Below are positions 17,631 through 25,136 of a DNA stretch of 51,711 bases, piece by piece (position 1 is the first letter of the stretch; every line of letters starts with the position of its first letter). The DNA comes from an uncultured Mailhella sp. Lineage in GTDB: Bacteria > Desulfobacterota > Desulfovibrionia > Desulfovibrionales > Desulfovibrionaceae. A program made the position numbers and the translations under genes. The stretch lies in the NCBI RefSeq assembly GCF_905187505.1, contig NZ_CAJJIC010000005.1:1-51711 (forward strand), given 5' to 3'. The notes below the pieces were generated by a model. The model was not told the DNA's origin. It ran no database searches and worked only from the letters and a program-made list of their open reading frames with translations.

Positions 17631-19577
17631 ATGCAGATATCCGTAGAAGGAAAGTTGGTTGAGGCCGCCGCCGGCGCTTCGTGCGCCGAGGTGCTGAAGC
17701 AGGCTCTTTCCGGCAAACGGTTCAAGGCCGCTCTTGCCTGCCGCGTCAAGACCGCAGACAAGGAAACGCTGCTCGATCTTTCTGCTGAAATGCCCGCCGA
17801 TGCGCTGGAAGCCGCCCCCGTGACGGCTGAGGACCCCGAAGGGCTTCAGCTGCTGCGTCATTCCACTTCCCATGTCATGGCCGCCGCCGTGCAGAAGCTT
17901 TTCCCCGGCGTGAAGGTCACCATCGGCCCGTCCATCGACTCCGGCTTCTATTACGACTTCGACACGCCGCGTCCCTTCTCCCACGATGACCTTGAAGCCA
18001 TCGAAAAGGAAATGCACGCCATCGTCTCCGCGAACGTTCCCTTCGAGCGTTCCGTCGTGAAGAAGGACGACGCCGTCGCCCTGTTCCGCGACAAGGGCGA
18101 GACCTACAAGGTGGAGATCATCGAGGGCATCGACGCCGATTCCGTGTCTCTGTACCGCTGCGGCGATTTTCTTGATCTCTGCCGCGGACCGCACATTCCC
18201 GGCACGGGCGCCATCAAGGCCTTCAAGCTGCTTTCCGTGGCCGGCGCCTACTGGCGCGGCGACGAAAAGAACCCCATGCTGTCCCGTATTTACGGCACGG
18301 CCTTTGCGGACGAAAAGGCCCTCAAGGAATATCTGAACGCCCTTGAGGAGGCCAAGAGACGCGATCATCGTCGTCTCGGCAAGGAACTCGGGCTGTTCTC
18401 CTTCCATGAAGACGTGGCTCCCGGCATGTCCTTCTGGCTGCCCAAGGGCATGATGCTCCGCACCATTCTTGAAGACTTCCTCGTTCGCGAACATCTCAAG
18501 CGCGGCTATGAGCTCGTGCGCGGCCCGCAGATTCTGCGCCGCGAGCTGTGGGAACGTTCCGGCCACTACGATCACTACCGTGAAAACATGTACTTCACGG
18601 AAATCGAGGGCGACGTGCACGGCGTGAAGCCCATGAACTGCGTGGGCCATATGCTCATGTACGGCGAAACCCTGCACAGCTACCGCGACCTTCCCGTGAG
18701 AATGTTCGAGCTCGGCGTGGTGCACCGTCATGAAAAGTCCGGCACGCTGCACGGTCTTCTGCGCGTGCGTCAGTTCACGCAGGACGATGCCCACATCATC
18801 TGCACCACCGAACAGCTTGAAGACGAAATCATCAACGTCATGCACCTTTCCGCTGACCTCATGGATCTGTTCGGCTTCAAGTACCGCATCTTCATTTCCA
18901 CCCGCCCCGAGGACAGCATCGGCTCCGACGAGGCCTGGGAAAACGCCACGAACGCGCTCATCAAGGCCGTGGAGAAGGAAGGCAAGCCCTATCAGATCAA
19001 CGAGGGCGACGGCGCCTTCTACGGTCCGAAGATCGATATCAAGGTCACCGACGCCATCGGCCGCGAATGGCAGCTTTCCACCATTCAGGTGGACTTCACC
19101 CTGCCTGAGCGCTTCGATCTCGTCTATGTCGGTCAGGATGGCGAACGTCATCGTCCCGTCATGCTGCACCGCGCCATTCTGGGATCCCTCGAACGCTTCA
19201 TCGGCGTTCTTACCGAGCACTATGCCGGTGCCTTCCCTGCCTGGCTCGCGCCCGTGCAGGCCCGCATCGTCAACGTGACCGACGCCCAGATGGACTATGT
19301 CAAGGAAATGAAGGCCAGCCTCGCCGCCGCCGGTATCCGTGTGGAAACCGATCTGCGCAACGAAAAGCTGGGCTTCAAGATTCGCGAGGCCCAGATGGCC
19401 AAGATTCCCTACGTCCTCGTGGTGGGCGACAAGGAAGTGGCCGACAGAGGCTTCAGCGTCCGTCTGCGTTCCGGCGAGAACATCGGTTTCCGTTCCGTGG
19501 AAGATGTGATCGCCATGATCAAGGCGGACAGTGAGGAACCGTTCAAACGTGGAGGTATGAGCTATAGCTTCGCCTAA
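17631..19577 (+). CDS. thrS: Threonyl-tRNA synthetase
   Basis: The 648-aa class II synthetase has an N-terminal TGS domain (residues 1-60), the editing domain with HSTSHVMAAAV (HxxxH) and CRGPHIPGTG, the catalytic core and the C-terminal anticodon-binding domain. Zinc ligands are seen in MKPMNCVGHML, in VVHRHEKSGTLHGLLRVRQF and in a later His. GGAG lies 8 nt upstream of the ATG. It heads the thrS-infC-rpmI-rplT-pheS-pheT translation cluster common in bacteria. Length is typical. Confidence 0.97.
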   Translation: MQISVEGKLVEAAAGASCAEVLKQALSGKRFKAALACRVKTADKETLLDLSAEMPADALEAAPVTAEDPEGLQLLRHSTSHVMAAAVQKLFPGVKVTIGPSIDSGFYYDFDTPRPFSHDDLEAIEKEMHAIVSANVPFERSVVKKDDAVALFRDKGETYKVEIIEGIDADSVSLYRCGDFLDLCRGPHIPGTGAIKAFKLLSVAGAYWRGDEKNPMLSRIYGTAFADEKALKEYLNALEEAKRRDHRRLGKELGLFSFHEDVAPGMSFWLPKGMMLRTILEDFLVREHLKRGYELVRGPQILRRELWERSGHYDHYRENMYFTEIEGDVHGVKPMNCVGHMLMYGETLHSYRDLPVRMFELGVVHRHEKSGTLHGLLRVRQFTQDDAHIICTTEQLEDEIINVMHLSADLMDLFGFKYRIFISTRPEDSIGSDEAWENATNALIKAVEKEGKPYQINEGDGAFYGPKIDIKVTDAIGREWQLSTIQVDFTLPERFDLVYVGQDGERHRPVMLHRAILGSLERFIGVLTEHYAGAFPAWLAPVQARIVNVTDAQMDYVKEMKASLAAAGIRVETDLRNEKLGFKIREAQMAKIPYVLVVGDKEVADRGFSVRLRSGENIGFRSVEDVIAMIKADSEEPFKRGGMSYSFA

Positions 19578-19578
19578 C

Positions 19579-20115
19579 ATGAGACCTCGCCGCGACGTGC
19601 CTCAGGACGGCGTGCGCCGCAACGAGCAGATTCGTGCCCGTGAAGTACGGGTGATTGGTCCGGAAGGTGAACAGGTTGGCATTCTTCCCTGTTCCGATGC
19701 CATTGCCATGGCCCATGAGGCCGGCTACGACCTGGTGGAAGTGGCCGCCAATGCGGAACCGCCCGTCTGCCGCATCATGGACTTCGGCAAGTTCAAGTAC
19801 GAACAGCAGCAGAAGAAGAAGGAAGCCAAGCGTAACCAGACCGTGGTGCAGATCAAGGAAATCAAGGTTCGTCCCAAGACCGACGACCATGACTACGAGA
19901 CCAAGCTGCGTCACATTCGTCGTTTTCTCACGGACGGAGACCGCTGCAAGGTGACGGTGTTCTTCCGCGGACGCGAGATCGTGCACAAGGACCGCGGCGA
20001 ATCCATTCTGACCAAGATCATCGCCGACACCGCCGATGTGGGCAAGGTCGAACAGGCTCCCAGCGCCGAAGGCCGTACCCTTCAGATGCTGCTCATTCCT
20101 CTTCCCAAGAAGTAG
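19579..20115 (+). CDS. infC: Translation initiation factor IF-3
   Basis: The 178-aa protein has the IF-3 N-domain (RRNEQIRAREVRVIGPEGEQ, MDFGKFKYEQQQKKKEAKRN) and C-domain (VQIKEIKVRPKTDDHDYETK). It prevents premature 50S joining and proofreads start sites. The start is ATG, 1 bp after the thrS stop, with no well-placed ribosome site; coupling to thrS is likely. The E. coli gene uses AUU for autoregulation, and that is not seen here. Confidence 0.96.
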   Translation: MRPRRDVPQDGVRRNEQIRAREVRVIGPEGEQVGILPCSDAIAMAHEAGYDLVEVAANAEPPVCRIMDFGKFKYEQQQKKKEAKRNQTVVQIKEIKVRPKTDDHDYETKLRHIRRFLTDGDRCKVTVFFRGREIVHKDRGESILTKIIADTADVGKVEQAPSAEGRTLQMLLIPLPKK

Positions 20116-20123
20116 TTCATCCT

Positions 20124-20154
20124 CCGGCACGGCGGGAATTTCCCGCCGTGCCGG
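20124..20154 (+). terminator. Strong hairpin between infC and rpmI (terminator or leader structure)
   Basis: CCGGCACGGCGGGA pairs with its complement to give a stem of about 14 bp. It is followed by only a weak T-tract (ATTTTC), so it may be a partial terminator or an RNA-stabilising or regulatory structure ahead of the L35-L20 genes. Confidence 0.5.
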
Positions 20155-20357
20155 TGAAATTTTCGCGGGACACCGCGATGGACGGAACATTCCGTCCCCG
20201 GAAGGAACGGACGAGAGGGCGCAGGGCGTTGTCGTGCGCGCTCCGGCTTGTATTTTTTGCTTGCAGATTATGCGAAAATGCTGCATAGTCGGTTCTTTCT
20301 GATGCCCAAATCGTGCGTGCCGCCTGCGGCGCGTCACGAATATCTAAGGAGTTGGTT

Positions 20358-20555
20358 ATGCCCAAGATCAAGACCAGCCGTTCCGCCGCCAAGCGTTTCA
20401 GCACCACCGGCAGCGGCAAGTTCCGTCGTCGTCGTCAGAACCTGCGCCACATCCTCACCAAGAAGGATGCCAAGCGTCGTGCCCGTCTGGGCAAGGGCGC
20501 CCTCGTCGACAGCGCGAACCTGAAGGCCGTCAAGCGCCTCATGCCCTACGCGTAA
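20358..20555 (+). CDS. rpmI: 50S ribosomal protein L35
   Basis: A 65-aa basic protein starting MPKIKTSRSAAKRF, with TGSGKFRRRRQNLRHILTKK and ending KRLMPYA, all typical of L35. AAGGAG sits 7 nt upstream of the ATG. The 242-bp gap to infC contains the hairpin at 20124. The gene precedes rplT, its usual partner. Confidence 0.97.
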   Translation: MPKIKTSRSAAKRFSTTGSGKFRRRRQNLRHILTKKDAKRRARLGKGALVDSANLKAVKRLMPYA

Positions 20556-20661
20556 GTCCTGCCCCTGCAGGTTGCGCAGTTTTTCGAATTTCGCCGCGTA
20601 TGCGGCTCAACTCCCGCTGGCCTGATCTCCGCCTCGCGGGACTGAATGTGGAGGATTTTCC

Positions 20662-21015
20662 ATGCGTGTGAAGAGAGGTCTTGCTGCCCATCGTCGGCAC
20701 AAGAAATATCTGGATATGGCCAAGGGCTTCCGCGGCGGCCGCAGCCGTCTGTACCGCATTGCCCGCGAAGCCGTCGAACGTTCTCTGAATTATGCCTTTG
20801 AAGGCCGCAAGCTCCGCAAGCGCGCCTTCCGCCGCCTGTGGATCCAGCGCATCAACGCCGGCGCCCGCATCAACGGCCTGTCCTATTCCCGTCTGGTCAA
20901 CGGCCTGAAGCTTGCCGGTGTGGAAATCAACCGCAAGATGCTCGCTGACCTCGCCGTGCGCGAAAAGGCCGACTTCGCCGCCATCGTCGAACTGGCCAAG
21001 TCCAAGCTGGCGTAG
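20662..21015 (+). CDS. rplT: 50S ribosomal protein L20
   Basis: The 117-aa basic protein begins MRVKRGLAAHRRHKKYL with FRGGRSRLYRIAREAVERSL and ends in the conserved globular domain (YSRLVNGLKLAGVEINRKML). GAGGA precedes the ATG. L20 is an early assembly protein of the 50S subunit and in several bacteria represses its own operon by binding the leader; the long rpmI leader here would allow that. Confidence 0.97.
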   Translation: MRVKRGLAAHRRHKKYLDMAKGFRGGRSRLYRIAREAVERSLNYAFEGRKLRKRAFRRLWIQRINAGARINGLSYSRLVNGLKLAGVEINRKMLADLAVREKADFAAIVELAKSKLA

Positions 21016-21089
21016 TTTCCTTTTCGGAACAGCCCGCGGCCCTTGCGGCCCGAGGCACCAGATGAAGCTTTTTGGGGAGTTTTTCCCCG

Positions 21090-21125
21090 TGGGGGTGCAG
21101 GGCCTGGCTCTGCACCCCCTTTTTC
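21090..21125 (+). terminator. Rho-independent terminator after rplT
   Basis: GGGGGTGCAG (21091-21100) pairs with CTGCACCCCC (21110-21119), followed by TTTTTC. It separates the ribosomal protein genes from pheS, so pheST expression needs read-through or its own promoter. A smaller GGGGA/TCCCC hairpin lies just before it. Confidence 0.8.
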
Positions 21126-21176
21126 ATATCTTTCATTCAGGCGCGCCTGAGGCGCTGCCTGCCACAAGGCCTTGCC

Positions 21177-22217
21177 ATGGATTTCCTTGAACAATTGAAT
21201 GGACTGGTCGGCAAGCTCGATGAACGCTTGAACCATATTTCGTCCGAAGCGGAACTGGAAGCGGCCCGCGTGGAATTTCTCGGCCGCAAGGGGCAGCTTG
21301 CCGAACTCATGTCGCACATGCGCGATCTTTCTCCCGAACAGCGCCCCGCCTTCGGACAGGCCGCCAACGCGGTGAAGCAGCGTCTCGTGGAGCTGTTTGA
21401 ACAGCGTCTCGCCCGTCAGGAAGAGGAGAGGGAGGCAGCCTTCCTTGCCGGATTCGATCCCAGCCTGCCCGGCCGCAGCCTCTGGAACGGATCTCTGCAT
21501 CCCATTACCCTGGCCATGCAGGAAGTGTGCTCCGTGTTTCAGCACATGGGCTACGAGATCGCCGGCGGCCCCGAGGTGGAAACCGACTTCAACTGCTTTG
21601 AAGCGCTCAACATGCCCCCCGAGCATCCCGCCCGCGACATGCAGGACACCCTGTACATTACCGACAAGGTGCTGCTGCGCACGCATACCTCCTGCGTGCA
21701 GGTGCGCACCATGATGAACCGCAAGCCTCCGCTTGCCGTCATCGGACCAGGCAAGGTGTACCGCCGCGACTCCGACGTGACCCACACGCCCATGTTCCAT
21801 CAGATCGAGGGCCTGCTCGTGGACAGGCACGTGACCATGGCCGATCTGCGCGGCACGCTGACCGCCTTTGTTCGCGCCGTGTTCGGCGAGAAGACGCGCG
21901 TGCGCTTCCGTCCCAGCTTCTTCCCCTTTACCGAGCCCAGCGTGGAAGTGGACATGTCCTGCACGCAGTGCGGCGGTCACGGCCATGTGAACGGTCAGCC
22001 CTGCCGCGTGTGCAAGGGGTCCGGCTGGCTTGAAATTCTCGGCAGCGGCATGGTCGATCCGGCGGTGTTTGCTTCCGTCGGCTACAATCCCGACGAGGTT
22101 TCGGGCTTTGCCTTCGGCCTCGGCGTGGAACGCGTTGCCATGCTGAAGTACGGACTTACCGATCTGCGCATGAACTTTGAAAACGACGTGCGCTTCCTCC
22201 ATCAGTTCCCTGCGTAG
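21177..22217 (+). CDS. pheS: Phenylalanyl-tRNA synthetase alpha subunit
   Basis: The 346-aa alpha subunit has an N-terminal coiled coil (about 1-85, tRNA binding), then the class II core with SLHPITLAMQEVCSVFQHMG, DTLYITDKVLLRTHTSCVQV and GLGVERVAMLKYGLTDLR (motif 3). A CxxC pair (CTQCGGHG, CRVCKGSG) lies in the insertion, as in many bacteria. The ATG at 21177 follows AAGG; the open extension upstream spans the terminator and is not coding. Confidence 0.96.
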   Translation: MDFLEQLNGLVGKLDERLNHISSEAELEAARVEFLGRKGQLAELMSHMRDLSPEQRPAFGQAANAVKQRLVELFEQRLARQEEEREAAFLAGFDPSLPGRSLWNGSLHPITLAMQEVCSVFQHMGYEIAGGPEVETDFNCFEALNMPPEHPARDMQDTLYITDKVLLRTHTSCVQVRTMMNRKPPLAVIGPGKVYRRDSDVTHTPMFHQIEGLLVDRHVTMADLRGTLTAFVRAVFGEKTRVRFRPSFFPFTEPSVEVDMSCTQCGGHGHVNGQPCRVCKGSGWLEILGSGMVDPAVFASVGYNPDEVSGFAFGLGVERVAMLKYGLTDLRMNFENDVRFLHQFPA

Positions 22218-22375
22218 AGGGAGAATGGTGTGGTCGGGAAAAGGGCGGTCTCCGCTCCTGTTCCCCCGATTCCCGCGCCCCGTCGCTCCGACGGCGAGCA
22301 GCGGGGAGGGAAGGCCCCTTTCGGGGCGGACTTCCGAAAGACCATGACGTTTCATCCTCTGAGGAGAAAAAACAT

Positions 22376-24790
22376 ATGCTGCTGAGTTTCAATTGGCTGA
22401 AGGAATTTGTCCCGTACACGGGAACGGCGGAAGAGCTGGGCGACATGCTCACCATGCTCGGCCTTGAACTGGAAGAAGTGGTGCATCCCTACGCGGAAAT
22501 CGAAGGCGTGGTCACCGGCCGCGTGCTTACCTGCGAGGCGCATCCCGATTCCGATCATCTTCATGTATGCACCGTGGACGTGGGCGCGGGCGAACCCCTC
22601 AACATCGTGTGCGGTGCGCCCAACGTGGCCGCCGGACAGCTCGTCGTGGTGGCTCCCGTGGGTTCGACGCTTCCCGGCGGGCTCGTCATGAAGAAGGCCA
22701 AGCTGCGCGGCGTGCCTTCCTTCGGCATGATCTGTTCCGAGCGCGAGCTCGGCCTTGCCGACGATCATTCCGGCATCCTCGTGCTGCCCGAACAGAACAG
22801 ATCCGGCCGTCAGGTCATGCCCGGCGAAAAGTTCGTCGACGCCTATGAGCTGGACAAGGAAGTGCTGGACATCAGCATCACGCCCAACCGTGCGGACTGC
22901 CTTTCCGTGTACGGCTTCGCCCGCCTTGTGGGCGCCTATCTCAACCTGCCCGTGACCATGCCTTCCTTCCATCTGGAAGAGAAGGGCGAGGACATGAGCC
23001 GTGCCGTGCCCGTGGACGTGAAGGACGGCGGTCTCTGCCCCTCCTACATGGGCCGCATTCTGAAGGGCGCGAAGGTCAAGCCCTCTCCCGCCTGGATGCG
23101 CTACCGTCTGCACGGCGTGGGCGTGCGCGCCATCTCCAACCTCGTGGACGTGACCAACTACATTCTCATGGAGCTCGGTCAGCCCCTGCACGCCTTTGAC
23201 CACAACAAGCTGGCGGGTGGCCGCATCATCGTGCGTCCTGCCGTGGATGGTGAGAAGCTCACCACCCTCGACGGTCAGGAACGTCTTCTCAAGGAAGGCG
23301 ACGGCCTTATCTGCGACGCGGAAAAGCCGGTGGCCCTTGCCGGCGTCATGGGCGGTCTTGAAACCGAGATCACCGACGAGAGCGAGAGCGTGTTCCTGGA
23401 ATGCGCCGTGTTCCGTCCCCGCTCCATCCGCATGACGGCCCGTCGTCTCGGACTGACCAGCGAGGCTTCCTATCGCTACGAGCGCGGCGTGGATCCCACC
23501 AACATGTCCTTTGCCCTGGATCGCGCGGCCGCGCTCATGGCCGAGCTGTCCGGCGCCGAGGTGTGCCGCGGCGTGTGCGAGTGCACGCCGAGCCCCTGGC
23601 AGGCTCCCGTGGTCCGCTTCCGCCGCAGCCGCGCCGAAGATCTGCTCGGCGTGGAGCTCACCGACGAGTTCTGCGCGAAGACGCTGGAGAGCCTCGGCTG
23701 CACCGTGGACCGCAGCGCGGGAGACGAGTGGAGCGTGAAGACTCCCGGCTGGCGCTATGATCTCACCCGCGAAGCCGATCTCATTGAGGAAGTGGCCATC
23801 TTCAAGGGCGTGGACAATCTCGGCGAAACGCTGCCTTCCATTCCGCAGACACTCTCTTCCTTCGGCGCTCCGGAAAGCCGTCATGCCTTCATGATGCGCG
23901 TGAAGAACTGGGCCGCGGGCCTCGGCCTCAACGAAGCCGTGAACTACAGCTTCGTAGGCAACAAGGATCTCGACTTCCTCGGACTGCCTGCCGAAGGCCG
24001 CGTGAACATCATGAATCCGCTCACCGCCGAGCAGGACGTGCTGCGTACCGAGCTTGCCCCCGGTCTGTTCCAGAACGTGCGTCACAACATTGCGCAGGGC
24101 GCCACGGGCATACGCCTTTTTGAAGTGGCCGAAGCCTTCTGTCAGGATGCGTCCAGCGACACCACGGTGAAGGAAGTGCGTCATCTTGCCGTGGTGCTCT
24201 ACGGCTCCCGCTACGACGAGGCCTGGGCCCACAGGGACGAGGATCTCGATTATGTGGATTTGAAGGGCATCGTGGAAAAGCTCTTTGCCTTCCTGCATCT
24301 TCCCGTGCCGTCTTTTGCCATGGTGGAGCATCCCTATCTTGCTCCTGCCGTTCGCATGACGATGGAAGACGGTGCCGTCGCCGGTGTCATGGGTCGGCTC
24401 AAGCCTTCTCTGGCCGACGCCTATCTGGCCCGCAAGGCCGTGTGGTATGCCGATCTCGACCTCGATCTTCTGCGTGCCGCCTCTCAGGGCAGAAAGACGC
24501 AGTTCCAGGCCCTTCCTGTGTTCCCGGCCGTGCGTCGCGACATCACCTTCATCGCTCCCCGCTCCATGCACGTGGATGCCGTGCTTGCCGCCGTCCGCGG
24601 CGCGAAGACGAACCTCATGGAAAGCGTGGAGCTTCTGGACGTGTATGAGCCCAAGGGCGGCGAAGAGCGCAACATCACCTGCCGCATCACCTTCCGCAAG
24701 GCCGACCGCACCCTGCAGGACGGCGAGGTGGACAAGGAACGCGAAAAGATCGCCTCCTTCGTGGTGAAGAGCCTCGGCGTACGCATCTGA
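22376..24790 (+). CDS. pheT: Phenylalanyl-tRNA synthetase beta subunit
   Basis: The 804-aa subunit has the N-terminal OB-type tRNA-binding domain (around 40-150), the B3/B4 editing domain (DVTNYILMELGQPLHAFDHN), the B5 domain, the inactive core and the C-terminal FDX-ACB anticodon-binding domain (FPAVRRDITFIAP). GAGGAG precedes the ATG. It forms an alpha2-beta2 enzyme with PheS, 158 bp upstream. Length is typical. Confidence 0.97.
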   Translation: MLLSFNWLKEFVPYTGTAEELGDMLTMLGLELEEVVHPYAEIEGVVTGRVLTCEAHPDSDHLHVCTVDVGAGEPLNIVCGAPNVAAGQLVVVAPVGSTLPGGLVMKKAKLRGVPSFGMICSERELGLADDHSGILVLPEQNRSGRQVMPGEKFVDAYELDKEVLDISITPNRADCLSVYGFARLVGAYLNLPVTMPSFHLEEKGEDMSRAVPVDVKDGGLCPSYMGRILKGAKVKPSPAWMRYRLHGVGVRAISNLVDVTNYILMELGQPLHAFDHNKLAGGRIIVRPAVDGEKLTTLDGQERLLKEGDGLICDAEKPVALAGVMGGLETEITDESESVFLECAVFRPRSIRMTARRLGLTSEASYRYERGVDPTNMSFALDRAAALMAELSGAEVCRGVCECTPSPWQAPVVRFRRSRAEDLLGVELTDEFCAKTLESLGCTVDRSAGDEWSVKTPGWRYDLTREADLIEEVAIFKGVDNLGETLPSIPQTLSSFGAPESRHAFMMRVKNWAAGLGLNEAVNYSFVGNKDLDFLGLPAEGRVNIMNPLTAEQDVLRTELAPGLFQNVRHNIAQGATGIRLFEVAEAFCQDASSDTTVKEVRHLAVVLYGSRYDEAWAHRDEDLDYVDLKGIVEKLFAFLHLPVPSFAMVEHPYLAPAVRMTMEDGAVAGVMGRLKPSLADAYLARKAVWYADLDLDLLRAASQGRKTQFQALPVFPAVRRDITFIAPRSMHVDAVLAAVRGAKTNLMESVELLDVYEPKGGEERNITCRITFRKADRTLQDGEVDKEREKIASFVVKSLGVRI

Positions 24791-25136
24791 CGCCTTTTCT
24801 TCAGACGCCTCGGGCCGCTTCCTTCTTCGGGGGCGGCCCTTTCTTTTTCCGGGAAAAGCGTACCGATGCTCTTGCCGGGCAGGCCCTGCGGCTTTACTTT
24901 CCATGACGGGCACGCCCAATGCGGCGCCTTCCGGTCGGAAGTAAGGAGTGTCGCACGGATTTTCTGTGGACATTGCAATACTTTGTCACGAAAAAACGAC
25001 CGGAAAATTATGGCGCAAAAAAGAGGAGTGTGCCACAGGTAGAAAAAACGGATGACGGTGCGCCGGGGCAGACGTGCCGCATCATTTTTCACGACATGAC
25101 CTTCCGGCAGATGCCGGATGTGCATACGAGGTGACT
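24791..25136. other. Intergenic region pheT - M16 peptidase
   Basis: The 346-bp gap holds the pheT terminator at its start, then a moderately AT-rich patch (24960-25050) that probably contains the peptidase promoter. TTGTCA near 24985 has only a weak -10 (AATTAT) 17 bp downstream. No gene is supported. Confidence 0.5.
24812..24848 (+). terminator. Rho-independent terminator after pheT
   Basis: GGGCCGC (24812-24818) pairs with GCGGCCC (24833-24839), followed by TTTCTTTTT. Confidence 0.78.

Noticed and set aside
17547..19580. 677-aa open frame opposite thrS
   Set aside because: It is the antisense shadow of a certain gene in GC-rich DNA. The His/Gly/Val-rich composition comes from reversed codons and it has no family features.
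22352..24973. 873-aa open frame opposite pheT
   Set aside because: Antisense shadow of pheT; no domain, no ribosome site and the same His-rich artefact composition.
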